The notes beneath the pieces were generated by a model that ran no database searches, was not told the origin of the DNA, and was given only the letters and a program-made list of their open reading frames with translations. Of a stretch of 10,050 nt of DNA, positions 1-6,462 are shown one piece after another; within the stretch, counting starts at the first letter, position 1; each line of letters starts with the position of its first letter. A program made the translations under genes and the position numbers. This DNA is from Actinomycetota bacterium (lineage in GTDB: Bacteria > Actinomycetota > Acidimicrobiia > Acidimicrobiales > Iamiaceae): positions 1 to 10,050 of the forward strand of contig JADGOP010000050.1 in assembly GCA_017882935.1 (NCBI GenBank), read 5' to 3'.

Positions 1-714
1 TCGCTCGCCTTCCTCACCGCGGCCGACATCGACCGCGCGCAGGGCCACCCCGACGAGGCCCAGCGCGCTGCGGCCGCCGAGCGGGTCGACCTCTACATCC
101 CGCTGGTGAAGGGCTGGGGCACCGACCTCGGCGTCGAGGTGGCCTCGCTGGCCGTGCAGGTCTACGGCGGCATGGGCTACATCGAGGAGACCGGCGTTGC
201 GCAGCTCGCCCGCGACGTGCGCATCACCCAGATCTACGAGGGGACCAACGGCATCCAGGCCATGGACCTGGTCGGCCGCAAGCTGCCCATGCGCGGCGGT
301 GCGGTCGTCGCCGACCTCGTCACCCGCATGCGGGCCACGGCCGACCGGCTGGCGGCCGGTCCCGAGGCGCTGCAGCCCATCGGCGCACGGCTCACCGAGG
401 CCGTCGCCGTGTTCGAGGAAGCCGCGCAGTGGCTGGGTGCCCAGCTCGGCGCCGACGTGCGCGATGCGCTCGGCGGGGCCACCCCGTTCCTGCGGCTCGC
501 CTCGCAGACCGTGGGTGGCTGGCTGCTGGGTGACACGGCGCTGGCCGCGCAGCGCGAGCTCGACGCCGGTCGCGGTGACCGCGCCTTCCTCGAGGGCAAG
601 GTCGTCACCGCCCGCTTCTACGCCGACAACCTGCTGCCCCTGGTGAAGGGCCTCCTCGACCCGGTGCGCGCCGGCGCGGCCGACCTCCTGGCGCTCGAGC
701 CCGCGCAGTTCTGA
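1..714 (+). CDS. Acyl-CoA dehydrogenase, C-terminal part (5' end outside window)
   Basis: This is the last 237 codons of an FAD-dependent acyl-CoA dehydrogenase, which makes the alpha,beta-double bond in an acyl-CoA (fatty-acid or related acyl-CoA breakdown, cytoplasm). The frame is open from base 1 and ends at TGA 712-714. Seen directly: VQVYGGMGYIEETGVAQLARD followed by RITQIYEGTNGIQ, the classic last block of the family. The Glu of IYEGT (codon 238-240) sits where medium-chain enzymes carry the catalytic base. About 150 residues follow this motif, more than in plain short/medium-chain enzymes; this extra C-terminal helical domain is known from the larger (about 600 aa) FadE5/DmdC-like members. 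The exact acyl substrate cannot be read. It converges on the EEP gene at 876-1871. The family call is firm; the subfamily is inference. Confidence 0.93.
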   Translation, partial: SLAFLTAADIDRAQGHPDEAQRAAAAERVDLYIPLVKGWGTDLGVEVASLAVQVYGGMGYIEETGVAQLARDVRITQIYEGTNGIQAMDLVGRKLPMRGGAVVADLVTRMRATADRLAAGPEALQPIGARLTEAVAVFEEAAQWLGAQLGADVRDALGGATPFLRLASQTVGGWLLGDTALAAQRELDAGRGDRAFLEGKVVTARFYADNLLPLVKGLLDPVRAGAADLLALEPAQF

Positions 715-715
715 C

Positions 716-760
716 AGGCCGCGCGGAGAGGGCGCGTCCACGTCTCTCGACGGGCGGCCT
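716..760 (+). terminator. Candidate terminator hairpin after acyl-CoA dehydrogenase
   Basis: Two bases after the stop codon, AGGCCGC (716-722) can pair with GCGGCCT (754-760). Inside it GAGAG (726-730) pairs with CTCTC (744-748), giving a 7+5 bp interrupted stem. There is no T-run after it, so if it terminates transcription it does so as a GC-rich actinobacterial-type hairpin or with Rho. The position right behind the stop codon is the main support. Confidence 0.35.
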
Positions 761-864
761 CTCAGAACGAAGGGCCTGTGCTTGCTGGGTCGGCCGAGCG
801 AACGGTTCCGGGGCGGCTGCGCCGCAGCTGCCTGTCCGCTCGTCCTTCTGACAGGCCGCCCTGC

Positions 865-885
865 CCTGCCCGCGCTCAGGGCAGG
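865..885. terminator. Candidate hairpin at the 3' end of the EEP gene
   Basis: CCTGCCC (865-871) and GGGCAGG (879-885) form a perfect 7 bp stem with a 7 nt loop. The loop holds the minus-strand stop codon (TGA, 876-878) of the EEP gene. A weaker stem, GCCTGTC (830-836) with GACAGGC (850-856), lies just beyond. Hairpins between two convergent genes fit transcription termination, but neither has a T-run. Confidence 0.3.
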
Positions 886-1871
886 AAGGCGACGGTGGCC
901 AAGAGCGGCCGGTGGTCGCTGCCCTGGCCCGTGCCCGTCCGGATGTGGGTGACCACCAGCGCACCGCGGGTCAACACGTGGTCGATGCGCAGGAAGGGCG
1001 GCAGCGGTGAGGCGTCGTTCGGCCAGGTGAACTGATCCGGCAGGCCCCGCGCGGCAGCGGCGTCGACGAAGCCGTCGGCCACGAGGCCGCGGAAGCCCTG
1101 GTTGCCCCACGTGGCGTTGAAGTCGCCGATGACCAGCGTGGGTGCGGTCGAGCGTCCGGCAGCGGTACGCAGCCGGGTGAGGCCGTCGATCCAGGCGCCG
1201 CGGTTCCCGCCGAGTGGGGCGGCGGTGTGCACGTCGAACAGCCGCAGGGGGTGCCCGGGGACCCGCACGAGCGTGCTCAGGAAGGTGGGCCGGTCGACCA
1301 GGTCGGTCATGTGCGCGTGGTCGATCGGGTAGCGCGAGAGCACCACGAGCGACGACTGCTCGAGCGCCCCGATGCGGTCCTTGCCCGTGAACGAGGTGAG
1401 GTAGCGGAGCTGCCCCGGCGTGGTCCGGGCGCGCATCGCGGCGACGAAGCGCGGCGTCGCCTGCTGGAGGGTGACGATGTCGGCGCGGGCGGCCACGATC
1501 TCGCGGGCGTAGTCGGCCGGGTGATCGCGCCCGGCCTTCACCTCGGCGTCGAACACCACCACCTTCGGCGCGCCCGCCACGACGAGTGGGAGCGGTCGTG
1601 CCGCCGCGTGCTCGGGCCGGCTGAGGACGAGGAGCGAAGCGGTCACCACCAGGGCCACGCCGAGCAGGGCGCGGCGCTGGATGAGGGCCCCGATGACGGC
1701 CAGCAGTGCCGCAGGCACGACGGCGAACGGCAGCACCGCGTCGAACACGACCAATGCTGACGACGCATCCCACGCCACCACCCGAGCCAGGGTGGCGAAC
1801 GCCAGCGGGCCCAGCACGAGCCACCCGAGGAGGTGGCAGATCTCCCGGTCGGTCCGGACCTTCAGGGGCAC
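876..1871 (-). CDS. Membrane-anchored endonuclease/exonuclease/phosphatase (EEP) family protein
   Basis: 331 aa, GTG start at 1871. Three hydrophobic segments (about residues 13-32, 39-64, 68-83) precede a DNase I/exonuclease III-fold domain (about 103-331), so the domain probably lies outside the membrane. Family motifs seen: DVHTAAP (H215), VIGDFNAT (D250, N252), RIDHV (D297) and GSDHRP (D319, H320), covering the catalytic His, the D-x-N pair and the terminal Asp-His. Unusually, the conserved LQE glutamate is Gln (LQQ, Q137, codon CAG), and the position usually held by the N-terminal metal-site Asn appears to be Glu (FDAEVKAG, E110, codon GAG). Relatives hydrolyse phosphodiesters or phosphomonoesters in nucleic acids, lipids or sugars; the substrate here is unknown. 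The gene follows the kinase gene after 34 bases on the same strand, so co-transcription is likely. No good Shine-Dalgarno is visible. Altered or lost activity is possible. Confidence 0.85.
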   Translation of the reverse strand: MPLKVRTDREICHLLGWLVLGPLAFATLARVVAWDASSALVVFDAVLPFAVVPAALLAVIGALIQRRALLGVALVVTASLLVLSRPEHAAARPLPLVVAGAPKVVVFDAEVKAGRDHPADYAREIVAARADIVTLQQATPRFVAAMRARTTPGQLRYLTSFTGKDRIGALEQSSLVVLSRYPIDHAHMTDLVDRPTFLSTLVRVPGHPLRLFDVHTAAPLGGNRGAWIDGLTRLRTAAGRSTAPTLVIGDFNATWGNQGFRGLVADGFVDAAAARGLPDQFTWPNDASPLPPFLRIDHVLTRGALVVTHIRTGTGQGSDHRPLLATVAFLP

Positions 1872-1905
1872 CGGGGCACAGTAGGGCGGGCCGAGGTGGT
1901 CCGGG

Positions 1906-2904
1906 TCAGAAGGTGATGCTCACGTCGCCGTTGAGCTCGTCGAGGTAGCCGACGCCCCGCAGGGTGCGCACCAGGCGGTGGTAGGGGTGCGCCTCGGGCA
2001 GGTGGTGCGCCTCGGCGCGTGGCGGGAACTGCAGCAGCTCCTTCACGTCCCAGGCGATGCCGTAGATGCGCATGCGTTCGAGCTCGTTTGGGATCTCGAA
2101 CAGCTCGGGGTAGTCCTCGGCGAGCCACCACGGCACCTCGGCGTAGTCCGCCGCGTGGGTGCGGTCCTCGTAGTCCTCGGCCACGTGCAGCTGCGGGTAG
2201 GCGACGAAGCGCAGCAGGATGTCGAGGTCGAGGTCGGGCGGCCCGGTGCGGGCCCACTCGAAGTCGAGCAGCGCGGTGACGTGCTCGCCGTCCCACAGCA
2301 TGTTCTCGAAGGTGAGGTCGCCGTGGACGAGCGTGGGCACGTCGAAGGGGTCGAGGAAGTGTGCGGTCTCCCGCACGAGCTGCGCGAGGTGGTCGATGAT
2401 CCGGGCGTCGACGTGGTCGAACGTGGCCAGCTCGGCGAGCGCGTCGAGCAGGCGGGCGACGGCCTCGCGGCCGGTGCGGGCCCGGTCGAGCAGCTGCGGG
2501 GCCTCGCGGACCTCGTTGCGCTCGAGGATCTTGGTCTGGTGGACCGCCCGGAGCATCACGGCCAGTTCGGCGATGGCGGCGCGTCGCCGGTCCTGGTCGA
2601 GGTCGGGCCAGCAGCGGCTCAGCGGCCGTCCGGGCACGCGCTCGAGGATGAGCCAGTCGGCGCCGATCTCCCCGCCGTAGGCGATGACCTTGGGATAGCG
2701 GACGGCGGCCGGGAGGATCCGCGCCAGGTCGGCCTCGCGCCGCAGTCGGTGGTCGAGCTTCGAGTTGACGCGGACCACCACGTCGGGGCTCAGCCACACC
2801 TCGTTGGTGACGCTGCTGGTCCGCTCGAGTGGCACCTCTGGGTCGAGCCCCGCAGCGTCGAGGGCATGGCGAGCGCGCAGCATCGCGAACGCGTTCACAC
2901 GCAT
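1906..2904 (-). CDS. Aminoglycoside phosphotransferase (APH)-fold small-molecule kinase
   Basis: 332 aa, ATG start at 2904. An in-frame TGA only 24 bases upstream, with no other start codon between, limits the choice to this ATG or later codons (GTG 2898, ATG 2883). The APH/choline-kinase fold shows as: an N-lobe strand VVVRVN (R45 at the usual Lys/Arg site), R56-E57 in the next helix, the catalytic loop VHGDLTFENMLWD (H194, D196, N201) and LLDFEWA (D214, the metal-binding DFE variant of DFG). Such enzymes transfer phosphate from ATP to a hydroxyl of a small metabolite or antibiotic in the cytoplasm. The acceptor cannot be inferred, and resistance should not be assumed. The C-terminal third contains a Trp/acidic stretch, AEVPWWLAEDYPELFEIPNE. 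The EEP gene follows 34 bases later. The start lacks a Shine-Dalgarno and overlaps a 14-codon upstream frame, suggesting translational coupling. Confidence 0.9.
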   Translation of the reverse strand: MRVNAFAMLRARHALDAAGLDPEVPLERTSSVTNEVWLSPDVVVRVNSKLDHRLRREADLARILPAAVRYPKVIAYGGEIGADWLILERVPGRPLSRCWPDLDQDRRRAAIAELAVMLRAVHQTKILERNEVREAPQLLDRARTGREAVARLLDALAELATFDHVDARIIDHLAQLVRETAHFLDPFDVPTLVHGDLTFENMLWDGEHVTALLDFEWARTGPPDLDLDILLRFVAYPQLHVAEDYEDRTHAADYAEVPWWLAEDYPELFEIPNELERMRIYGIAWDVKELLQFPPRAEAHHLPEAHPYHRLVRTLRGVGYLDELNGDVSITF

Positions 2905-2939
2905 TGCGCCTGCGAACGCCGGACTTCACCCATCGCCAT
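2895..2939 (-). CDS. Possible 14-aa leader peptide upstream of the kinase
   Basis: On the minus strand AGGAG (2948-2944) is followed after 4 bases by ATG (2939), opening the frame MAMGEVRRSQAQCV and stopping at TGA 2897-2895. A second in-frame ATG at 2933 gives 10-base spacing. The stop lies 10 bases inside the kinase gene, so ribosomes finishing the leader would be on top of the kinase ATG (2904), which has no Shine-Dalgarno of its own. This suggests coupling or attenuation-like control. No runs of one amino acid point to a sensed signal. The alternative is a chance frame, or a frameshift at the true kinase N-terminus. Confidence 0.35.
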   Translation of the reverse strand: MAMGEVRRSQAQCV

Positions 2940-3017
2940 GCCACTCCTGTCGGGAACGACTGCGGGGTCCTTGACCGCGGACAGCGGGCGAAAGCGCAGG
3001 TAGAGCCGTTTGGCCCC

Positions 3018-3056
3018 GGTCGTTCGACCTATTCTTGCCCGACGCGGGCCTGTCGA
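3018..3056 (-). promoter_or_regulatory. Candidate promoter and operator for the kinase-EEP pair
   Basis: Reading the minus strand, TCGACA (3056-3051) resembles a -35 box. After exactly 17 bases comes AATAGG (3033-3028), a poor -10 box. Overlapping and following it is GGTCGTTCGACC (3018-3029), a palindrome with 5 bp arms, well placed for a repressor. It lies about 80 bases before the leader ORF. The -10 match is weak, so this is tentative. Confidence 0.22.
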
Positions 3057-3070
3057 CGGCGCGGGCTGGG

Positions 3071-3898
3071 TCACGACGCCGCGCCGAGCACGCCGTCCGC
3101 CAGCCGCGGCCAGGCCTCGGCCGACCACGGCCCGAACGTCCGATCGGTCAGCACCACCAGCGCCACGGCGGCGACCGGATCCACCCACAGGAACGTGCCG
3201 GACCGCCCGAAGTGGCCGAAGGTCGCCGGGGAGTTGCCGCGGCCGGTCCAGTGCGGGTGCTTGTCCCCGCGGACCTCGAAGCCCAGGCCCCACGGGTTGG
3301 GGTCCTGGCGGCCGAAGCCGGGGAGCACGCCCGCGAGGTCGGCGAAGGCGGGGCGCGTGGCCCGGGCGAGCGTCTCGGGGGCGAGGAGCCGGGGCACGAG
3401 CAGCTCGGCGGCGAAGGCGGCCAGGTCGGCCGCCGTCGACACGGCGCCGTGCGCCGCGGAGCCGTCGAGCCGGGTCCCGGACATGCCGAGCGGCTCGACC
3501 ACGGCGGCGTGGAGGTAGTCCGCCATGGTCATGCCGGTGGCGGCCTCGAGGGTCGCGGCCAGCGCCTCGAAGCCGGCGTTGCTGTAGATCCGCCGGGTGC
3601 CGGGCGGCGCGACCACGCCGCCGTCGGGGCCCAGGCCCGAGGCGTGCGCCAGCAGGTGGGCCACGGTGGCGCCGGGCGGTCCGGCCGCCTGGTCGAGCGA
3701 GAGGGCCTCCTCCTCGACCGCCACGAGCACCGCGTCGGCGACCAGGAGCTTGGTCACCGAGGCGAGCGCGAACGGGTGCTCGGCGTCACCGTGGCTCTCG
3801 GTGAGGCCGCGAGGCGTCACCACGGCCGCGGCCGTGTGCGGCGCCTCCCAGGTCTCGATCTGCCGCAGGACTTCGTCGAGGGGTGGGTCCGACGTCAA
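3071..3898 (-). CDS. Serine beta-lactamase-like hydrolase (class C / esterase-type)
   Basis: 275 aa. The frame is open far upstream, but there it only shadows the PhyH gene; the best start is TTG at 3898, whose TTGA overlaps the PhyH stop (TGA 3897-3895). Motifs: SVTK (S47 nucleophile, K50), YSN (Y105, N107) and GHFGRSGTFLWVDP (H229-x-G231, the KTG equivalent). This is the full active-site set of the class C beta-lactamase / penicillin-binding-protein-like / EstB esterase family. Members open beta-lactams, esters or D-amino peptides through an acyl-serine. At 275 residues it is shorter than class C enzymes (about 360). It has no signal peptide, so it is probably cytoplasmic, which argues against a cell-wall or classic resistance role. 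Tight coupling to the dioxygenase suggests they act in one pathway, perhaps on an ester or amide. The product family is firm; the substrate is unknown. Confidence 0.85.
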   Translation of the reverse strand: MTSDPPLDEVLRQIETWEAPHTAAAVVTPRGLTESHGDAEHPFALASVTKLLVADAVLVAVEEEALSLDQAAGPPGATVAHLLAHASGLGPDGGVVAPPGTRRIYSNAGFEALAATLEAATGMTMADYLHAAVVEPLGMSGTRLDGSAAHGAVSTAADLAAFAAELLVPRLLAPETLARATRPAFADLAGVLPGFGRQDPNPWGLGFEVRGDKHPHWTGRGNSPATFGHFGRSGTFLWVDPVAAVALVVLTDRTFGPWSAEAWPRLADGVLGAAS

Positions 3899-4710
3899 CC
3901 GATGGCGTCCCAGACCATCCGCCCGTCGGCCCCGGCGCCCACGCCCAGCAGCTCGTCGGGGTCGTGCTTGTCGATGTGGCCCATCAGGCCGTTGTAGATG
4001 CCGTAGCCCACGAGGCGGCGGAGCCGTGGCTCGAAGGTGCGCACCAGCGCCGGATCGAGGCCCAGCTGCTGGTTCTCCTGCTGACGGATCCAGCCGGCGC
4101 AGTAGTTCATGGCGATGCCCGTGCGTCGGGTGTCGGTGGTGTTGGCGCCGCCGCCGTGCCAGAGGCTGCCGTGCCAGACGAGCACGCTGCCGCGGGCCAT
4201 CTCGGCGGGGACCGAGTCGTAGGGCGACCCGTAGTCGGGGTTGCTCGGCGACAGGTGCGACCCGGGCACGAGGCGCGTGGCGCCGTTCGCCTCGGTGAAG
4301 TCGGTGAGCGCCCACATGGTGTTGCACACCACGGGCACGTGCGGCTTGGGCAGGGGCACGAGCTGGTCGTCGGCGTGGATGGGCTGGGCCTGCTCGCCGG
4401 GGTCGATCGCGATCGACGAGAGCGACGACACCAGGCAACCCGGGTCGAGCACGCGGTCGACGATCGGCAGCACCTCCGGGTGGACGGGGATGCGCGCGTA
4501 GAGGTCGCCGTGCGCGAGCAGGTTGTAGATGCGCACCGTGTCGTGGCCCTCGAAGCTGTTGGCCGCCGGCACCGCGCCGAGGTCGTGCTCGAGCCGCAGC
4601 AGGTCGTCGGCGAGGGCGTCGAGCAGGTCGGGCTCGATGGCGTCGGGAACGATCGTGTAGCCCAGCTCGGCGATGCGGTCGACGTGCTCGGCGACGGTGG
4701 CGTCGTCCAT
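3895..4710 (-). CDS. Phytanoyl-CoA dioxygenase (PhyH) family Fe(II)/2-oxoglutarate oxygenase
   Basis: 271 aa, ATG at 4710 with a G-rich stretch (GGGGG) just upstream as a possible ribosome binding site. The facial triad is visible: H112-x-D114 (QPIHADDQLVP) and the distal H185 (SLWHGGGANTTD), followed by R195-R196 (TDTRRTGIAMNY), which would bind the 2-oxoglutarate carboxylate. The middle block, CNTMWALTDFTEANGATRLVPGSH, is typical of the family. These enzymes hydroxylate, or sometimes halogenate, unactivated carbons using O2 and 2-oxoglutarate. The Asp in H-x-D is present, so hydroxylation is expected rather than halogenation. The length is normal for bacterial members. The MFS gene ends 62 bases upstream on the same strand and the serine hydrolase overlaps the 3' end, so a three-gene operon is likely. 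The substrate cannot be inferred. Confidence 0.9.
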   Translation of the reverse strand: MDDATVAEHVDRIAELGYTIVPDAIEPDLLDALADDLLRLEHDLGAVPAANSFEGHDTVRIYNLLAHGDLYARIPVHPEVLPIVDRVLDPGCLVSSLSSIAIDPGEQAQPIHADDQLVPLPKPHVPVVCNTMWALTDFTEANGATRLVPGSHLSPSNPDYGSPYDSVPAEMARGSVLVWHGSLWHGGGANTTDTRRTGIAMNYCAGWIRQQENQQLGLDPALVRTFEPRLRRLVGYGIYNGLMGHIDKHDPDELLGVGAGADGRMVWDAIG

Positions 4711-4735
4711 GTGGGCCCCCAGGTTGTGCGCACGG

Positions 4736-4750
4736 CGGTCGGAGCGACCG
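4736..4750. other. Short perfect hairpin between MFS and PhyH genes
   Basis: CGGTCG (4736-4741), loop GAG, CGACCG (4745-4750) lies in the 62-base gap between the MFS stop and the PhyH start. It could reduce read-through or shape the mRNA between the two genes. It has no T-run and could be chance in such GC-rich DNA. Confidence 0.25.
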
Positions 4751-4772
4751 GTCGCATCGTAGGACCGGTGGC

Positions 4773-5888
4773 TCACAGGCGGCGGGCACGTACCGCCACG
4801 AAGAAGCCGATCGCGGCCAGCGCCGCGAGCCCGATGCTCAGGTTGGCCACCTCCGCGACGCCGCCGACGAGCGGTGGGCCGATGACCAGGCCCAGGTAGC
4901 CGACCGAGGTCACGCCCCCGACCACCGCGGCCGGGCGCTCGCGCCCCTCGCCGGCCAGCGACACCAGCAGCGGCCAGCACAGCGCGATCGACGCCGCTGC
5001 GAGGGCCAGGCCGGTCATGGCCACCGGTGTGGGCCCGAACGCGAGCAGCAGCAGTCCCACGGCCGCACCGGCGGCCCCGATCGACGTACCCCGGCGGGCA
5101 CCGAGGCCGCCTGCCCGTGGCCCCAGGAAGAAGCGGGAGAGCGCCGCGAGCGACTGTCCCACCACGTACGCGGTGGCACCGATCAGCACCCCGGTGGCCA
5201 GCTGGCGGCGGAGGAACAGTACGCCCCACGTCTCGATCCCGCCCTCGACCATGCCCGAGCAGGCGAACACCAGGGCCAGGACCACCAGGCCCTCCCGGCG
5301 GATGGTGCGGAGCGCGTGGAGCAGGCCGTGGCTCTCGCCCGCCTCCCCGGCCGGCAGGTCGACGCGGGTGCAGACGACGGCGAGCACGAGCGCGATCACG
5401 GCGACGCCGACCAGGGCGGTCTGCCAGCGCCAGTGGCCGTGGTCGAGCAGGGCGGTCGCAGCCGCGCCGACGACGGCACCTGCCGTGAACAGGCCGTGGA
5501 AGCGCACCAGGTCGCCAGGACGGTCCGACAGCGCCGCGGCCGACGCGATGTTGATGGTGACGTCGACGGCGCCACCGAACGCGATGGTGACGACCGTGGC
5601 CGTCGCGAACGCCCACGGGGTGCCGACCAGCGCCATCACGAGCAGCCCGGCAGCCCAGAGCACGAGGCTCACGGCGAGGGTGGTGCCGGTGCCCCAGCGC
5701 TCGACCATGGAGGCGGTCATCGCACCCGTCGCGGCCGAGGCGGTGAGCGCGACGGCCAGCAGCGCGCCGAACCCGCCCGGGCCGAGCCCGAGCGCGGCGG
5801 CCACGTCGGCGGTCGAGACGGCCCAGATCCCCCAGAAGAGACCGAACAGGATGAACACGGCCGCCACCGGGAGCAGGCCGCGTCGCAT
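4773..5888 (-). CDS. MFS transporter, YbjJ-like
   Basis: 371 aa from ATG at 5888. Upstream in-frame GTG codons at 5921 and 5960 are possible, but they would add an unconserved-looking, non-hydrophobic lead and leave almost no room before the divergent peroxidase gene. The ATG puts the first membrane helix (LLPVAAVFILFGLFWGIW) right at the N-terminus. The protein is almost entirely hydrophobic helices, consistent with about 12 membrane spans in two halves with a basic/acidic linker around residues 178-198 (CTRVDLPAGEAGESHGLLHA). GGAVDVTINIASAAALSDR followed by RFHGLFTAGAVVGA matches the middle of YbjJ/sugar-efflux-like MFS proteins. It should move a small solute by proton coupling; the direction and substrate are unknown. 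It is the first gene of the minus-strand run leading to PhyH and the serine hydrolase. No Shine-Dalgarno is visible. Confidence 0.85.
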   Translation of the reverse strand: MRRGLLPVAAVFILFGLFWGIWAVSTADVAAALGLGPGGFGALLAVALTASAATGAMTASMVERWGTGTTLAVSLVLWAAGLLVMALVGTPWAFATATVVTIAFGGAVDVTINIASAAALSDRPGDLVRFHGLFTAGAVVGAAATALLDHGHWRWQTALVGVAVIALVLAVVCTRVDLPAGEAGESHGLLHALRTIRREGLVVLALVFACSGMVEGGIETWGVLFLRRQLATGVLIGATAYVVGQSLAALSRFFLGPRAGGLGARRGTSIGAAGAAVGLLLLAFGPTPVAMTGLALAAASIALCWPLLVSLAGEGRERPAAVVGGVTSVGYLGLVIGPPLVGGVAEVANLSIGLAALAAIGFFVAVRARRL

Positions 5889-5927
5889 CCGGCCAGGGTC
5901 GCACGCGTTGCGGGGTGACACGGCATA

Positions 5928-5940
5928 CTGGCCGCGCCAG
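5928..5940. promoter_or_regulatory. Interrupted palindrome in the divergent MFS / peroxidase intergenic region
   Basis: CTGGC, spacer CGC, GCCAG forms a perfect 5-3-5 palindrome in the 85 bases (5889-5973) between the two divergent genes. It could be an operator serving both. No convincing -35/-10 pair was found for either gene there. Confidence 0.25.
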
Positions 5941-5973
5941 CCGGCAGTCCCGTACGCCACCCGTGAGGTTCCC

Positions 5974-6462
5974 GTGTCGCTCTACGACGTCCCCGTGTCC
6001 GCGCTCGACGGTGGCGCGGCCGATCTCCACGACTACGAGGGCAAGGCGGTCCTCGTCGTGAACGTGGCCTCCAAGTGCGGGCTCACGCCGCAGTACACCG
6101 GCCTCGAGCGCATCCACGAGAAGTACGCCGGTCGCGGCTTCAGCGTGCTCGGCTTCCCGTGCAACCAGTTCCTCGGGCAGGAGCCCGGCACGCCGGACGA
6201 GATCGCCGAGTTCTGCTCGACCAGCTACGGCGTCACCTTCCCGCTCTTCGAGAAGATCGATGTGAACGGCGAGGCCCGCCACCCGCTGTACGCCGAGCTC
6301 ACGACCCACGCCGACGCCGAGGGCACCGCGGGCGACATCCGTTGGAATTTCGAGAAGTTCCTCATCTCACCCACGGGCGAGGTCGTCGAGCGCTTCGCGC
6401 CCCAGGTCGAGCCTGACGCGCCGGAAGTCATCGCCGCGATCGAGGCCCAGCTTCCCGGTTGA
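5974..6462 (+). CDS. Glutathione peroxidase family thiol peroxidase
   Basis: 162 aa from GTG at 5974, preceded by GTGAGG (5963-5968) five bases upstream, a usable Shine-Dalgarno. The frame is open further upstream, but that part antisenses the MFS gene. Motifs: NVASKCGLTPQY (peroxidatic Cys35 in place of selenocysteine), GFPCNQF (C63), GQEPG (Gln69), EFCS (C81, placed like the resolving Cys of thioredoxin-type members) and RWNFEKFL (WNF signature). The catalytic Cys-Gln-Trp-Asn set is complete. The family reduces H2O2 and organic or lipid hydroperoxides in the cytoplasm. With C81 present, and given that actinobacteria generally lack glutathione, thioredoxin or mycothiol systems are the likely reductants (inference). 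Its stop overlaps the start of the next MFS gene by four bases, so the two are translated as a unit. Confidence 0.94.
   Translation: MSLYDVPVSALDGGAADLHDYEGKAVLVVNVASKCGLTPQYTGLERIHEKYAGRGFSVLGFPCNQFLGQEPGTPDEIAEFCSTSYGVTFPLFEKIDVNGEARHPLYAELTTHADAEGTAGDIRWNFEKFLISPTGEVVERFAPQVEPDAPEVIAAIEAQLPG

Noticed and set aside
2035..2904. Kinase as an aminoglycoside-resistance gene
   Set aside because: The fold is shared by many metabolic kinases; nothing in sequence or context marks an antibiotic substrate.
1978..3003. 341-codon plus-strand open frame opposite the kinase
   Set aside because: Antisense frame of the APH-fold gene, Val/Gly/Glu-rich with no family motifs; the kinase frame has clear catalytic motifs.
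5017..5973. Plus-strand open frame extending the peroxidase far upstream
   Set aside because: It is Ser/Pro/Arg/Thr-rich, antisense to the MFS gene and unlike any domain. The GTG at 5974 has a Shine-Dalgarno and matches the family's normal length.
3895..6309. Very long minus-strand open frame (about 800 codons) covering PhyH and the MFS region
   Set aside because: Only its last 271 codons (from ATG 4710) show protein-family motifs. The rest is Arg/Gly-rich translation of the MFS gene in the wrong frame.
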